From the NCBI GenBank assembly GCA_934630495.1, contig CAKTVW010000004.1:1-64000 (forward strand): a stretch of DNA of 64,000 bases, written 5' to 3'. Position numbers and translations under genes: made by a program. This stretch comes from an uncultured Oscillospiraceae bacterium. Lineage in GTDB: Bacteria > Bacillota > Clostridia > Oscillospirales > Oscillospiraceae. Shown piece after piece: positions 15,404 to 23,445 of the stretch (positions within the stretch are counted from its first letter, which is position 1; each line of letters opens with the position of its first letter). The notes beneath the pieces were generated by a model. That model made no database searches. It was not told the DNA's origin and saw only the letters and a list, made by a program, of their open reading frames with translations.

Positions 15404-16618
15404 ATGCGTGTGATCGATTATCTTTTCGGAGAATGCCGCCTGCGGCTGACCGGCGCGTCGCCGCAGCTTTGCCTGAACCTGTTCAGCGCGGAGGGAATCG
15501 CATTCTGGGATATCGTCCGCGAGGATGATCTGCATTATTGCGTCAGTATGCGTCCGCGCGCGGTCAAGGCTGCACAGCGTCTGGCGCTGCGTGCTTACTG
15601 CACGGCGGAGGTGCGGCGAGAGCGCGGGCTTCTGCGCGACCTGAAAAAACTTCGCGGGCGTCCGGTGCTCCTGCTCGGCCTGCCTGCCGCGCTTGCGGCG
15701 GGTTTCGTATTTCAGTCCTTCGTCTGGTCCGTCGAGGTGCAGGGAAACGAACGGGTGCATCCGCAGACCGTCGTTCGCGCCTTGCAGGAGCTGGGCGTCG
15801 GCGTCGGAACATGGGCACCGTCGATCGACTGCAAGGGCATCAAGCATCCGCTGCTGAATCTGGTGCCGGAGCTTTCGTGGGCGGCGGTCAACCGCTCCGG
15901 CGGCAAGCTGACGGTGCTTGTGAGCGAACGCAGCCGCCCCGAGCAGGAGCGGCCGACATATTCGGCGGGAAACATCGTCGCCGCGCAGGACGGCGTGCTG
16001 ACGGAGGTATCCGTTCTGGAAGGAATGCGCTTATGCAAGGTCGGGGACACCGTACGCAAGGGGCAGGTGCTGGTCTCGGGCTTTGAGGACTACGGCCTGT
16101 GCCTGAAGGGCGTCTGCGCACAAGCCGAGATCTACGGCCAGACGTGGCATTCCATGCTTGTCGTAACGCCGCTGAAGGAGGCGGAAAAGAGCTATACCGG
16201 GCGGGAATGGACGCAGCGCACGCTGATCGTCGGAAGAAAAAGAATAAATTTATCGGGAAACAGTAGAATTTCGGTGGACAACTGTGATAAAATGATAACC
16301 GAGAAAAAATTATCTCTGCCCGGCTATGATTTTCCGGTCACGCTGGAAACGGCGACGTATCGGGAATACGAGACCGTACTGCGCTCGGTATGGGAGCCGG
16401 AGACGCTTTTGGAGCAGGCGTTTCGGAGGATGACGCTTGACTCCATGGTCGCGGGGAAGATCGAATCGGAAAGCTGCGCGGTGACGCGGACCGGCGAGCT
16501 GTGCGTTCTGCGCGGCGAGGCGACCTGTACGGAGATGCTGGCAAGGCTGGTGCCGATGAATGCAATTTACGAAGGAGAGAGCTATGACGGAACGGATCAT
16601 AAACGCGGAACGAATTGA
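15404..16618 (+). CDS. yqfD: Sporulation protein YqfD
   Basis: This 404-residue protein has the YqfD layout: a short N-terminal domain, a membrane segment at about 87-110, then an extracytoplasmic region with the POTRA-like stretch VEVQGNERVHPQTVVRAL and later domains. It is a sigma-E sporulation protein, thought to act at the forespore envelope with YqfC. The start is one base after yqfC. The stretch at 16240-16320 is AT-rich compared with its flanks but keeps the reading frame. The C-terminal 35 bases overlap the start of phoH. Confidence 0.9.
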   Translation: MRVIDYLFGECRLRLTGASPQLCLNLFSAEGIAFWDIVREDDLHYCVSMRPRAVKAAQRLALRAYCTAEVRRERGLLRDLKKLRGRPVLLLGLPAALAAGFVFQSFVWSVEVQGNERVHPQTVVRALQELGVGVGTWAPSIDCKGIKHPLLNLVPELSWAAVNRSGGKLTVLVSERSRPEQERPTYSAGNIVAAQDGVLTEVSVLEGMRLCKVGDTVRKGQVLVSGFEDYGLCLKGVCAQAEIYGQTWHSMLVVTPLKEAEKSYTGREWTQRTLIVGRKRINLSGNSRISVDNCDKMITEKKLSLPGYDFPVTLETATYREYETVLRSVWEPETLLEQAFRRMTLDSMVAGKIESESCAVTRTGELCVLRGEATCTEMLARLVPMNAIYEGESYDGTDHKRGTN

Positions 16619-17582
16619 ACAGATCATCAATGTTTTCGGTTCGTTTGACGAGAATATCAAGCGTATCGAGCAGACCTACGGCGTAAAGATCACCAATCGC
16701 GGCACGGAGCTGAAGATCAGCGGCGACGAAGAAGCCGCAGATAAGGGCGCGCGGGCGATCGAGGGACTGCTGACCTTGGCGGCCAAGGGCGAGACGATTG
16801 ATGAGCAGAAGGTGCGCTATCTGATCGACCTCGTATCCTCGGGGAACGACGATAAGATCGGAGAAATGGCAAAGGACGTGGTCTGCGTCACGGCGAAGGG
16901 CCGCCCCGTAAAGGCGAAGACCCTCGGTCAGCAGCGCTATATGAAGGCCATCCGTAAAAACACCGTTACAATCGGCGTCGGTCCGGCCGGAACGGGCAAA
17001 ACCTATCTGGCGGTCGCGGCGGCGGTCGCGGCCTTCCGCGAAAAGACGGTCAACCGCATCATTCTGACGCGGCCTGCGGTCGAGGCGGGCGAACGGCTGG
17101 GCTTCCTTCCCGGCGACCTGCAGAATAAGGTCGACCCCTATCTCCGACCGCTCTACGACGCGCTGTATGATATGCTCGGTGCGGAGACCTACCAGAAGTA
17201 TCTGGAACGGGGCAACATCGAGGTCGCGCCGCTTGCCTATATGCGCGGACGCACGCTTGACGACAGCTTTATCATTCTCGACGAGGCGCAGAATACCACG
17301 CGGGAGCAGATGAAAATGTTCCTGACGCGACTGGGCTTCGGCTCGAAGATCGTTATTACCGGCGATATCACGCAGATCGACCTGCCGTCGGATAAAACCA
17401 GCGGGCTGAAGGATGCGATCCGCATTTTGGAGAACATTCCCGACATTGCCATCTGCCGCCTGACGGCAAGCGACGTCGTGCGCCACGCTCTGGTGCAGCA
17501 GATCATTGCAGCTTACGAAAACGGGGAGAAAAAGCAGCTTCCCGCGCAGAAAAAAGTATACAGAAAGAAGAACGACCGATGA
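16584..17582 (+). CDS. phoH: PhoH-like ATPase
   Basis: This 332-residue protein has an N-terminal KH-like region and a P-loop ATPase with Walker A GPAGTGKTY at 133-141, TRPAVEAGERLGFLPGD, and Walker B FIILDEAQNTT. PhoH (YqfL/YbeZ group) is an RNA-associated ATPase, often acting with YbeY in ribosome quality control. The ATG with AAGGAGAGAG upstream (16584) is taken over one eight codons earlier. It overlaps yqfD and is coupled by ATGA to ybeY, which supports a joint role. Confidence 0.94.
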   Translation: MTERIINAERIEQIINVFGSFDENIKRIEQTYGVKITNRGTELKISGDEEAADKGARAIEGLLTLAAKGETIDEQKVRYLIDLVSSGNDDKIGEMAKDVVCVTAKGRPVKAKTLGQQRYMKAIRKNTVTIGVGPAGTGKTYLAVAAAVAAFREKTVNRIILTRPAVEAGERLGFLPGDLQNKVDPYLRPLYDALYDMLGAETYQKYLERGNIEVAPLAYMRGRTLDDSFIILDEAQNTTREQMKMFLTRLGFGSKIVITGDITQIDLPSDKTSGLKDAIRILENIPDIAICRLTASDVVRHALVQQIIAAYENGEKKQLPAQKKVYRKKNDR

Positions 17583-18073
17583 AAAACCGGATCTACATTC
17601 GATATTCCGATAAATCCGACAGAAGCGCGGCGCTTACGCTGTGCCTCCACCGCTGTATCAGCGCCGCTCTGGCAGCCGAGGGCGTGGACGTTCCGTGCGA
17701 GATCAATGTTCTTGTGACGGACGATCCCGGCATCCGCGCCGTCAATGCCGCGACACGAGGCATCGACCGCGAGACGGACGTCCTGTCCTTCCCGATGTTT
17801 CAGTTCACGCCGGGGCAATTTCCGCAGGATGTCTCCGACCTCCTTGACCCGCAGACGGGTCTGCTGCCGCTCGGAGATATGTGTATTTCGCTGGAACGCG
17901 CAAAGGATCAGGCCAAGCGCTTCGGCAACACGCTCAAGCGCGAGGTCGGCTATCTGACCATCCATTCCGTTCTGCATCTTTTGGGCTACGACCACATGGA
18001 CGAGGGCGAAATGAAGCGGCAGATGCGTACCCGCGAGGAGCTGATCGCCGCAGAGCTGGGGCTTCAGCGATGA
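17579..18073 (+). CDS. ybeY: Endoribonuclease YbeY
   Basis: This 164-residue metal-dependent RNase takes part in 16S rRNA maturation and ribosome quality control. The zinc-binding motif HSVLHLLGYDH supplies His129, His133 and His139. The ATG overlaps the phoH stop, and the stop overlaps the next gene's ATG. In B. subtilis pgpH, dgkA and cdd lie between phoH and era; here they are missing and an acetyltransferase gene takes their place. Confidence 0.95.
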   Translation: MKNRIYIRYSDKSDRSAALTLCLHRCISAALAAEGVDVPCEINVLVTDDPGIRAVNAATRGIDRETDVLSFPMFQFTPGQFPQDVSDLLDPQTGLLPLGDMCISLERAKDQAKRFGNTLKREVGYLTIHSVLHLLGYDHMDEGEMKRQMRTREELIAAELGLQR

Positions 18074-18576
18074 TCGTGTTTTACAAGGCGGGACCGGAGG
18101 ATGTGCCGCTCCTCTCCGAGACGCGCCGAAAGGCTTGGGACGCGACCTATCGCGGCATTTACGAGGATGAACTGATCGATAATTTTGACTATGCGCTCCA
18201 TCATCGCAATGACGAAAAGCGCATTGCCGAGCAGGAGGTCTATCTGATGATGGACGGGGAGCGCTGCGCGGGGTATTTCTATTACGGCGCGTTTCCCGGC
18301 GAGCCTTATAAGGACTTTGCCCTCTGCCTCAACGCGCTCTATATCCTGCCGCCCTATCAGGGCATGGGACTCGGCAAACGGGTGTTTTCCCGGATGCGGG
18401 AGGTCTGCCGTCAGCGGGGGCTTGACAAATTCTTCTGCGGCTGTAATATCCACAACACCAAGGCGCAGGGCTTTTACCGCAAAATGAACGGTGTCGTCGG
18501 GAAGGTTGACGGCGGGCATGAGCGCATGGCCGAGGATCAAATGTATTTTGAATTTTACTTAGGAGAAGAAAAATGA
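18070..18576 (+). CDS. GNAT-family N-acetyltransferase
   Basis: This 168-residue protein has the GNAT fold. The acetyl-CoA pyrophosphate-binding motif appears as LPPYQGMGLGKRVF (about 96-109), and NIHNTKAQGFYRKMNG lies in the last helix region. It is overlapped by ATGA at both ends, lying inside the ybeY-era operon. No substrate can be named. RimI-type ribosomal acetylation would suit the context, but the sequence is too generic to claim it. Confidence 0.85.
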   Translation: MIVFYKAGPEDVPLLSETRRKAWDATYRGIYEDELIDNFDYALHHRNDEKRIAEQEVYLMMDGERCAGYFYYGAFPGEPYKDFALCLNALYILPPYQGMGLGKRVFSRMREVCRQRGLDKFFCGCNIHNTKAQGFYRKMNGVVGKVDGGHERMAEDQMYFEFYLGEEK

Positions 18577-19463
18577 GTCAGAAAACAGCCATGATAACGA
18601 TCGCCGGGCGGCCGAATGTGGGCAAGTCGACGCTGATAAACCATCTGGTCGGAGAGAAGGTCGCGATCGTCTCCCATAAGCCGCAGACGACGCGCAACCG
18701 CATCTGCGGCGTACTGACAAGAGGGGAGAACCAGCTCGTCTTTATCGATACACCGGGCTTTCACAAACCGCGCACCAAGCTGGGCGATTATATGGTCAAT
18801 GTGGTAAAGGAGTCCGTTGCGGACGTTGATCTGATCCTGCTGCTGGTTGAACCGATCGCGCATATCGGACCGCAGGAGGAGGCTCTGATTGAGCAGATCG
18901 AGGCCTGCGGCGCACCGGCGATTCTAGTCATCAACAAGATCGACACTGTCGAGGATAAGGAAGCCCTGCTTGCAGTCATCGGCGAGTATTCCCGCCGCTT
19001 TTCCTTCGATGCGGTGCTGCCCGTCGCGGCAAAATTTGCCGACGGCATTCCCGCGCTGCTGGACGAGTGCGAAAAATACTGCACGGAAAGTCCGTTTTTC
19101 TTCCCCGAGGACATGTATACCGACCAGCCGGAGCGCCAGATCGTCGCCGAGATCATCCGCGAAAAGCTTTTGTGGAATCTCGAGCGCGAGATCCCGCACG
19201 GGACGGCTGTAGAGATCACAAAGTTTGCCGAACGGGAAGACGGCGTGATCGATATCGATGCGACAATCTACTGCGAAAAGGCCAGCCACAAGGGGATCAT
19301 CATCGGCAAAAACGGCGCGATGCTCAAGAAGATCAGCTCTGCCGCGCGTACCGACTGCGAACGCTTCCTCGGCGCGAAGGTATTTCTTCAGACGTGGGTC
19401 AGAGTCAAGGAAAATTGGCGCGACAGCGATTTCCTGATCCGTAATTTCGGCTATCAGGACTGA
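18573..19463 (+). CDS. era: Ribosome-assembly GTPase Era
   Basis: A 296-residue GTPase needed for 16S rRNA processing and 30S assembly. It has G1 GRPNVGKS at 12-19, G3 DTPGFH, G4 NKID and a C-terminal KH domain with GKNGAMLKKI. The effector segment KPQTTRNRI is present. TTAGGAGAAG precedes the ATG, which overlaps the stop of the acetyltransferase gene. Length and motifs are complete. Confidence 0.97.
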   Translation: MSQKTAMITIAGRPNVGKSTLINHLVGEKVAIVSHKPQTTRNRICGVLTRGENQLVFIDTPGFHKPRTKLGDYMVNVVKESVADVDLILLLVEPIAHIGPQEEALIEQIEACGAPAILVINKIDTVEDKEALLAVIGEYSRRFSFDAVLPVAAKFADGIPALLDECEKYCTESPFFFPEDMYTDQPERQIVAEIIREKLLWNLEREIPHGTAVEITKFAEREDGVIDIDATIYCEKASHKGIIIGKNGAMLKKISSAARTDCERFLGAKVFLQTWVRVKENWRDSDFLIRNFGYQD

Positions 19464-19567
19464 GAAAGCGCTTGATAATTGCAAATTATTGCTTCGTATT
19501 TTTCTTCAAAACCGTCAAAGGCTAAGCGTACAAGGCAAACCGAGAAAGCTGTGACGGAGGACGAAAA

Positions 19568-19663
19568 ATGAAGCAATTGTTGTGGGAACTGTTTCTGGAC
19601 ACCGGCGCTCCCGAGGCGTATCTGCTGTATCGGCACACCGAGGCGGGCAGAGAGCGGCGCTGA
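19568..19663 (+). CDS. yqzL: YqzL-type short protein
   Basis: This is a 31-residue ORF (MKQLLWELFLDTGAPEAYLL and 11 more residues) with GGAGG seven bases before its ATG. It sits exactly between era and recO, where B. subtilis has yqzL. The pattern aromatic-x-x-F-x-x-T-G-x-x-x-x-Y-L-L matches the remembered YqzL N-terminus; the B. subtilis protein is somewhat longer. The function of the family is unknown. The call rests on position, ribosome site and this short resemblance. Confidence 0.7.
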   Translation: MKQLLWELFLDTGAPEAYLLYRHTEAGRERR

Positions 19664-19753
19664 CCGCGCCGTACAGAACGTCGTAGCCGTTGGCGGCTTC
19701 GCCGCCTTACGGATACGGCCGCGCTGCACTTCCCGCACGGAAACGAGGCTGCT

Positions 19754-20497
19754 ATGTACATAAAAACCAACGGTATTGTGCTGCGCGAAACAGAATACAA
19801 GGACGCGGACAAGCTTCTGACGGTGCTGACGCAGGAGCGTGGGAAGCTGACGCTCCGTGCACACGGGGTCAAAAGCGCCCGCAGTAAGCTTCGCCCGGCC
19901 TGCCAGCTCTTTGCCTACTCGGAATTTACGCTTCTGGAGCGTGGGGACCGCTATGTCATTACCGAGGCAAATACGCTGGAGCTGTTCCCGGAGCTGCAGG
20001 CGGATATCGAGCTGCTTTCGCTTGCGTCGTATTTCGCGCAGGTCACGGAGACGGTCGCGCAGGAGGAGGACCCGCTCCCGGAACTGCTGTCTCTGCTGCT
20101 CAACGCGCTCTATGCGCTGACGCGGCTTCGGCTTCCGCAGAGCATGGTGAAGGCCGTTTTCGAGCTGCGGTTATGCTGCATCGCGGGCTTTACGCCGGAT
20201 GTTCGCGGCTGCTGTGTCTGCGGACGGCCGGACTGCGACCGCTTTAATATTACGCAGGGCACGCTGCAATGTGCCTCCTGCCGCAGCGAGGGAACGGGAG
20301 ACATCCGTATGCCGCTTTCCCCCGGCGGCTTGGCCGCGCTGCGCTATATTACCGACGCACCGGCTAAGCGGCTCTTTTCCTTCCGTGTGTCGGACGAGGC
20401 GCTTCGGGAGCTGGCACAGCTTTCCGAGGGGTATTTGTGTATGCGCTTGGAGCGCGGGTTCTATACGCTTGATTTTTACAAATCTCTCTTTTTGTGA
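19754..20497 (+). CDS. recO: DNA repair protein RecO
   Basis: This 247-residue protein has the RecO OB-fold start (IKTNGIVLRETEYKDADKLL) and a C-terminal zinc-binding region with Cys pairs in GCCVCGRPDC and LQCASC (about 155-177). RecO loads RecA onto SSB-coated DNA with RecR. It follows era/yqzL, the usual Firmicutes order, and mutS2 starts ten bases after it. The gap before it contains a GC-rich hairpin (GGCGGC-TTC-GCCGCC, near 19692-19706). Confidence 0.93.
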   Translation: MYIKTNGIVLRETEYKDADKLLTVLTQERGKLTLRAHGVKSARSKLRPACQLFAYSEFTLLERGDRYVITEANTLELFPELQADIELLSLASYFAQVTETVAQEEDPLPELLSLLLNALYALTRLRLPQSMVKAVFELRLCCIAGFTPDVRGCCVCGRPDCDRFNITQGTLQCASCRSEGTGDIRMPLSPGGLAALRYITDAPAKRLFSFRVSDEALRELAQLSEGYLCMRLERGFYTLDFYKSLFL

Positions 20498-20507
20498 GGA
20501 TAAAACC

Positions 20508-22880
20508 ATGACGGAGTTATACGAGAAATCATTAAATAAACTGGAACTGAACGCGGTCCTGCGTCAGCTTGCGGACTGCGCGCAGTCGGACGCGGGCAAG
20601 GAACGCTGCCTTGCGCTGCTTCCGATCACGGACGACGAGGAGATCCGCATCCTGCAGGGGCAGACCACGGCCGCCTGCAAGCTCATCACGCTCAAAGGCT
20701 CACCCTCCTTCGGCGCTCTGAAGGAGATCGGGCCTTCGCTGGAGCGTGCCGACCGCGGCGGCTGCCTCTCTCCCGCGGAGCTGCTGCGGATCGCGGGCGT
20801 ATTAAAATGCATCCGCGGCGCAAAGGCGTATTATAACGGCGATTATACCGAGACGGTGCTGGACGTCTATTTTCAGGAGCTGAATCCCAATCGCTATCTG
20901 GAGGAAAAGATCAGCAACAGCATTCTCTCCGAGGAGGAAATTGCGGACGCGGCCAGCAGCGAGCTTGCCGATATCCGCCGCCATAAGCGCATCCAGAGTG
21001 CCAAGGTAAAGGAGTCGCTGCAAAAGATCATTACTTCACCGTCCTATTCCAAATATCTGCGCGACCCGATCATCACGCTGCGCGGCGACCGCTATGTCGT
21101 TCCCGTCAAGAGCGAGTTCAAAAGCGAGATGCCGGGCTTGGTGCATGACGTTTCCTCTTCGGGCAGCACCTTCTTTATCGAGCCGATGTCGGCGGTGAAC
21201 GCCAATAACGCGCTGCGCGAGCTGCTGCTGCAGGAAAAGAAGGAGATCGAACGCATCCTTGCCGAGCTGTCGGCCGAAGCGGCGTCCTTCCGCGACAGCA
21301 TCAACCAGAGCTGTGAAATGCTGGCTTCGCTCGACGTGATCTTTGCCAAGGCAAGATTATCACATAAAATGGATGCATTGGAGCCGGAGATCCGCACCGA
21401 CCATTCCCTTGAGCTGATCCGTGCACGGCATCCGCTGATCGAACGGAAAAAGGTCGTGCCGATCTCGGTGCGGCTCGGGCGCGATTTCGATACCTTAATT
21501 ATTACCGGCCCGAACACCGGCGGCAAGACCGTCACGCTTAAAACGATCGGTCTGCTGACGCTGATGGCCGAATGCGGCCTGCATATCCCGGCCGAGCACG
21601 GAAGCGCCGTCTCTATTTTTAAGAGCGTGCTTGCCGATATCGGCGACGAGCAGTCGATCGAGCAGTCACTTTCCACCTTCTCCGCACACATGAAGAACAT
21701 CGTCCAGATCGTCTCCGAGTGCGACGACGAAACGCTCGTGCTGTTTGACGAGCTGGGCGCGGGAACCGACCCGACGGAGGGCGCGGCGCTGGCGACCGCG
21801 CTGATCGAGTTTTGCCGCCAATGCGGCAGCCGTGTCGCCGCGACGACGCATTATGCGGAGCTGAAGCTCTATGCCATGCGCACGAAGGGGGTTATGAACG
21901 CGTCGTGCGAGTTTGATGTGGAAACGCTGCGCCCGACCTATAAGCTGCTGATCGGCATTCCCGGAAAGTCCAACGCCTTTGCAATTTCCAAGCGCTTGGG
22001 CCTGCCGGAGACCATCGTGGATCAGGCGCGCAGCTATGTCAACGAAAACGATCGGAATTTTGAGGACGTTTTGAATCAGCTCGAGCAGCAGCGGCAGCAG
22101 ATGGAGCAGGCGAAGGCGGAGGCCGAACGGCTGAAGCTGGAAACGGCGCAGATGAAGGAAAAATCCGAGGAATACTATGCCGAGATCAAGCGCGAACGGG
22201 AAAAAGCGCTTCGTTCGGCACGGGCGGAGGCACAGAGCATCGTCGATCAGGCGCGGCGCAGCGCGAACGAGGTGGCCGAGGAGCTGAAGCAGCTTCGCAA
22301 GCAGCTTCGCGACGCGGCGGATACGCAGGGCGTCAACGCAAAGCAGACGGAGCTGCGCCGCAAGCTCAACGAAACGGAAGCGGCGATCTCTCCGCAGGAT
22401 GCCGCGCCGAAGCGGCCCGCACCGACCCGTGCCGTCAAGGTGGGCGATACCGTTGAGCTGCTTCGCTTCGGAACGAAGGCATCGGTGCTTGCCATCAATG
22501 CCGACGGCAGCTATCAGCTCCAAGCGGGGATCATGAAGATCACCGCCAAGCCGGACGAGGTATACCTTATTGAAGAGACGCAGCAGCAGGCGAAAAAGAT
22601 TATTGAGCGCTCCAAGCGGGAGTTCCGAAACACCGCCGCCGCCACGGAGCTGGATCTGCGCGGCATGAGCGCCGAGGAGGCTGTCGCCACCCTGTCGAAT
22701 TTCTTGGACAGCGCGATGCTTGCAAATCTCGCGCAGGTGCGTATCATTCACGGCAAGGGGACCGGCGTTTTGCGCAAGGCCGTGCAGGAGGAGCTGAAGC
22801 ATAATCGCGCCGTGAAGCGCTACCGCCTCGGCGTCTACGGCGAGGGCGAGGACGGCGTTACCATTGCCGAGCTGGCCTGA
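20508..22880 (+). CDS. mutS2: MutS2 endonuclease/ATPase
   Basis: This 790-residue protein has MutS core and ATPase domains (Walker A GPNTGGKT, about 339-346; Walker B with DELGAGTDPTEGAAL), a long coiled coil (about 520-620), a KOW-like segment, and a C-terminal Smr nuclease domain (LDLRGMSAEEA, IIHGKGTGVLR). It lacks the mismatch-recognition domain of MutS. MutS2 suppresses recombination and acts on collided ribosomes. The ATG at 20508, just after recO, is chosen because the earlier frame lies within recO. Confidence 0.95.
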   Translation: MTELYEKSLNKLELNAVLRQLADCAQSDAGKERCLALLPITDDEEIRILQGQTTAACKLITLKGSPSFGALKEIGPSLERADRGGCLSPAELLRIAGVLKCIRGAKAYYNGDYTETVLDVYFQELNPNRYLEEKISNSILSEEEIADAASSELADIRRHKRIQSAKVKESLQKIITSPSYSKYLRDPIITLRGDRYVVPVKSEFKSEMPGLVHDVSSSGSTFFIEPMSAVNANNALRELLLQEKKEIERILAELSAEAASFRDSINQSCEMLASLDVIFAKARLSHKMDALEPEIRTDHSLELIRARHPLIERKKVVPISVRLGRDFDTLIITGPNTGGKTVTLKTIGLLTLMAECGLHIPAEHGSAVSIFKSVLADIGDEQSIEQSLSTFSAHMKNIVQIVSECDDETLVLFDELGAGTDPTEGAALATALIEFCRQCGSRVAATTHYAELKLYAMRTKGVMNASCEFDVETLRPTYKLLIGIPGKSNAFAISKRLGLPETIVDQARSYVNENDRNFEDVLNQLEQQRQQMEQAKAEAERLKLETAQMKEKSEEYYAEIKREREKALRSARAEAQSIVDQARRSANEVAEELKQLRKQLRDAADTQGVNAKQTELRRKLNETEAAISPQDAAPKRPAPTRAVKVGDTVELLRFGTKASVLAINADGSYQLQAGIMKITAKPDEVYLIEETQQQAKKIIERSKREFRNTAAATELDLRGMSAEEAVATLSNFLDSAMLANLAQVRIIHGKGTGVLRKAVQEELKHNRAVKRYRLGVYGEGEDGVTIAELA

Positions 22881-22912
22881 GCGCCGATACGAAAGTAATT
22901 TTTGGGAAACGA

Positions 22913-22942
22913 TTGACAAACATGGGTCAGTTGCGATATATT
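22913..22942 (+). promoter_or_regulatory. Sigma-A promoter of the HPr-like gene
   Basis: TTGACA (22913-22918), 18 bases, TATATT (22937-22942). A small hairpin (TCGCAC-GCGAGG-GTGCGA) follows at about 22955-22972, before the ribosome site. Confidence 0.65.
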
Positions 22943-22991
22943 TATCGTATATCATCGCACGCGAGGGTGCGAAATTGAAGGAGTGACACTT

Positions 22992-23252
22992 GTGTATACA
23001 GAAAAATCCGTCGTAAAGTGTGAATCCGGTCTGCACAACAAACAGGCCACTTATTTCATTCAAAAGGCAAACGAATTTCGCTCCAGCATCTGGGTCGAGG
23101 CGGACGATCGCCGCATCAATGCAAAGAGCCTGCTGGGCGTCCTCTCTATGGGCATCACGACGGGAACGGAGATCACGCTGATCGCGGACGGCCCCGACGA
23201 GGAGGCTGCTGTGAAGTCTCTGTCGGCCATGCTGGTCAAGGATATTTTTTGA
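22992..23252 (+). CDS. HPr-family phosphocarrier-like protein, variant active site
   Basis: This 86-residue protein has the HPr fold. Starting at the GTG at 22992, which has AAGGAG eight bases upstream, the key residues fall on the classic numbers: His15 in SGLHNKQAT and Ser46 in NAKSLLGVLSMG. Arg17 of true HPr is Lys, and Pro18 is Gln. Phosphotransfer from enzyme I is therefore uncertain, while regulation by HPr kinase at Ser46 is still conceivable. No PTS gene is adjacent. It may be a regulatory paralogue like Crh rather than the sugar-transport HPr. Confidence 0.85.
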   Translation: MYTEKSVVKCESGLHNKQATYFIQKANEFRSSIWVEADDRRINAKSLLGVLSMGITTGTEITLIADGPDEEAAVKSLSAMLVKDIF

Positions 23253-23445
23253 CGTAATCACAGATGCGCTCCGATAAGAGCGTTATGAAAATCCCGTTCG
23301 GGCGCGTTGCATAGCAAAGACGGCTTTGATCTGAGCGGTGAGGGCGGACGGAAGCGACGGCCGCCCGGGCAGACGAAGGATTCTGCTCCGACCCGACTCG
23401 GCCGTTTCGGCTTCTGCGGCGCGCCCGTTCGTATCGGTGAAGCAA

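Noticed and set aside
23338..23445. N-terminal extension of UvrC
   Set aside because: The extra 36 residues are unlike UvrC, have no ribosome site, and the conserved start TREELKAAALSLPYEPGVY begins at 23446.
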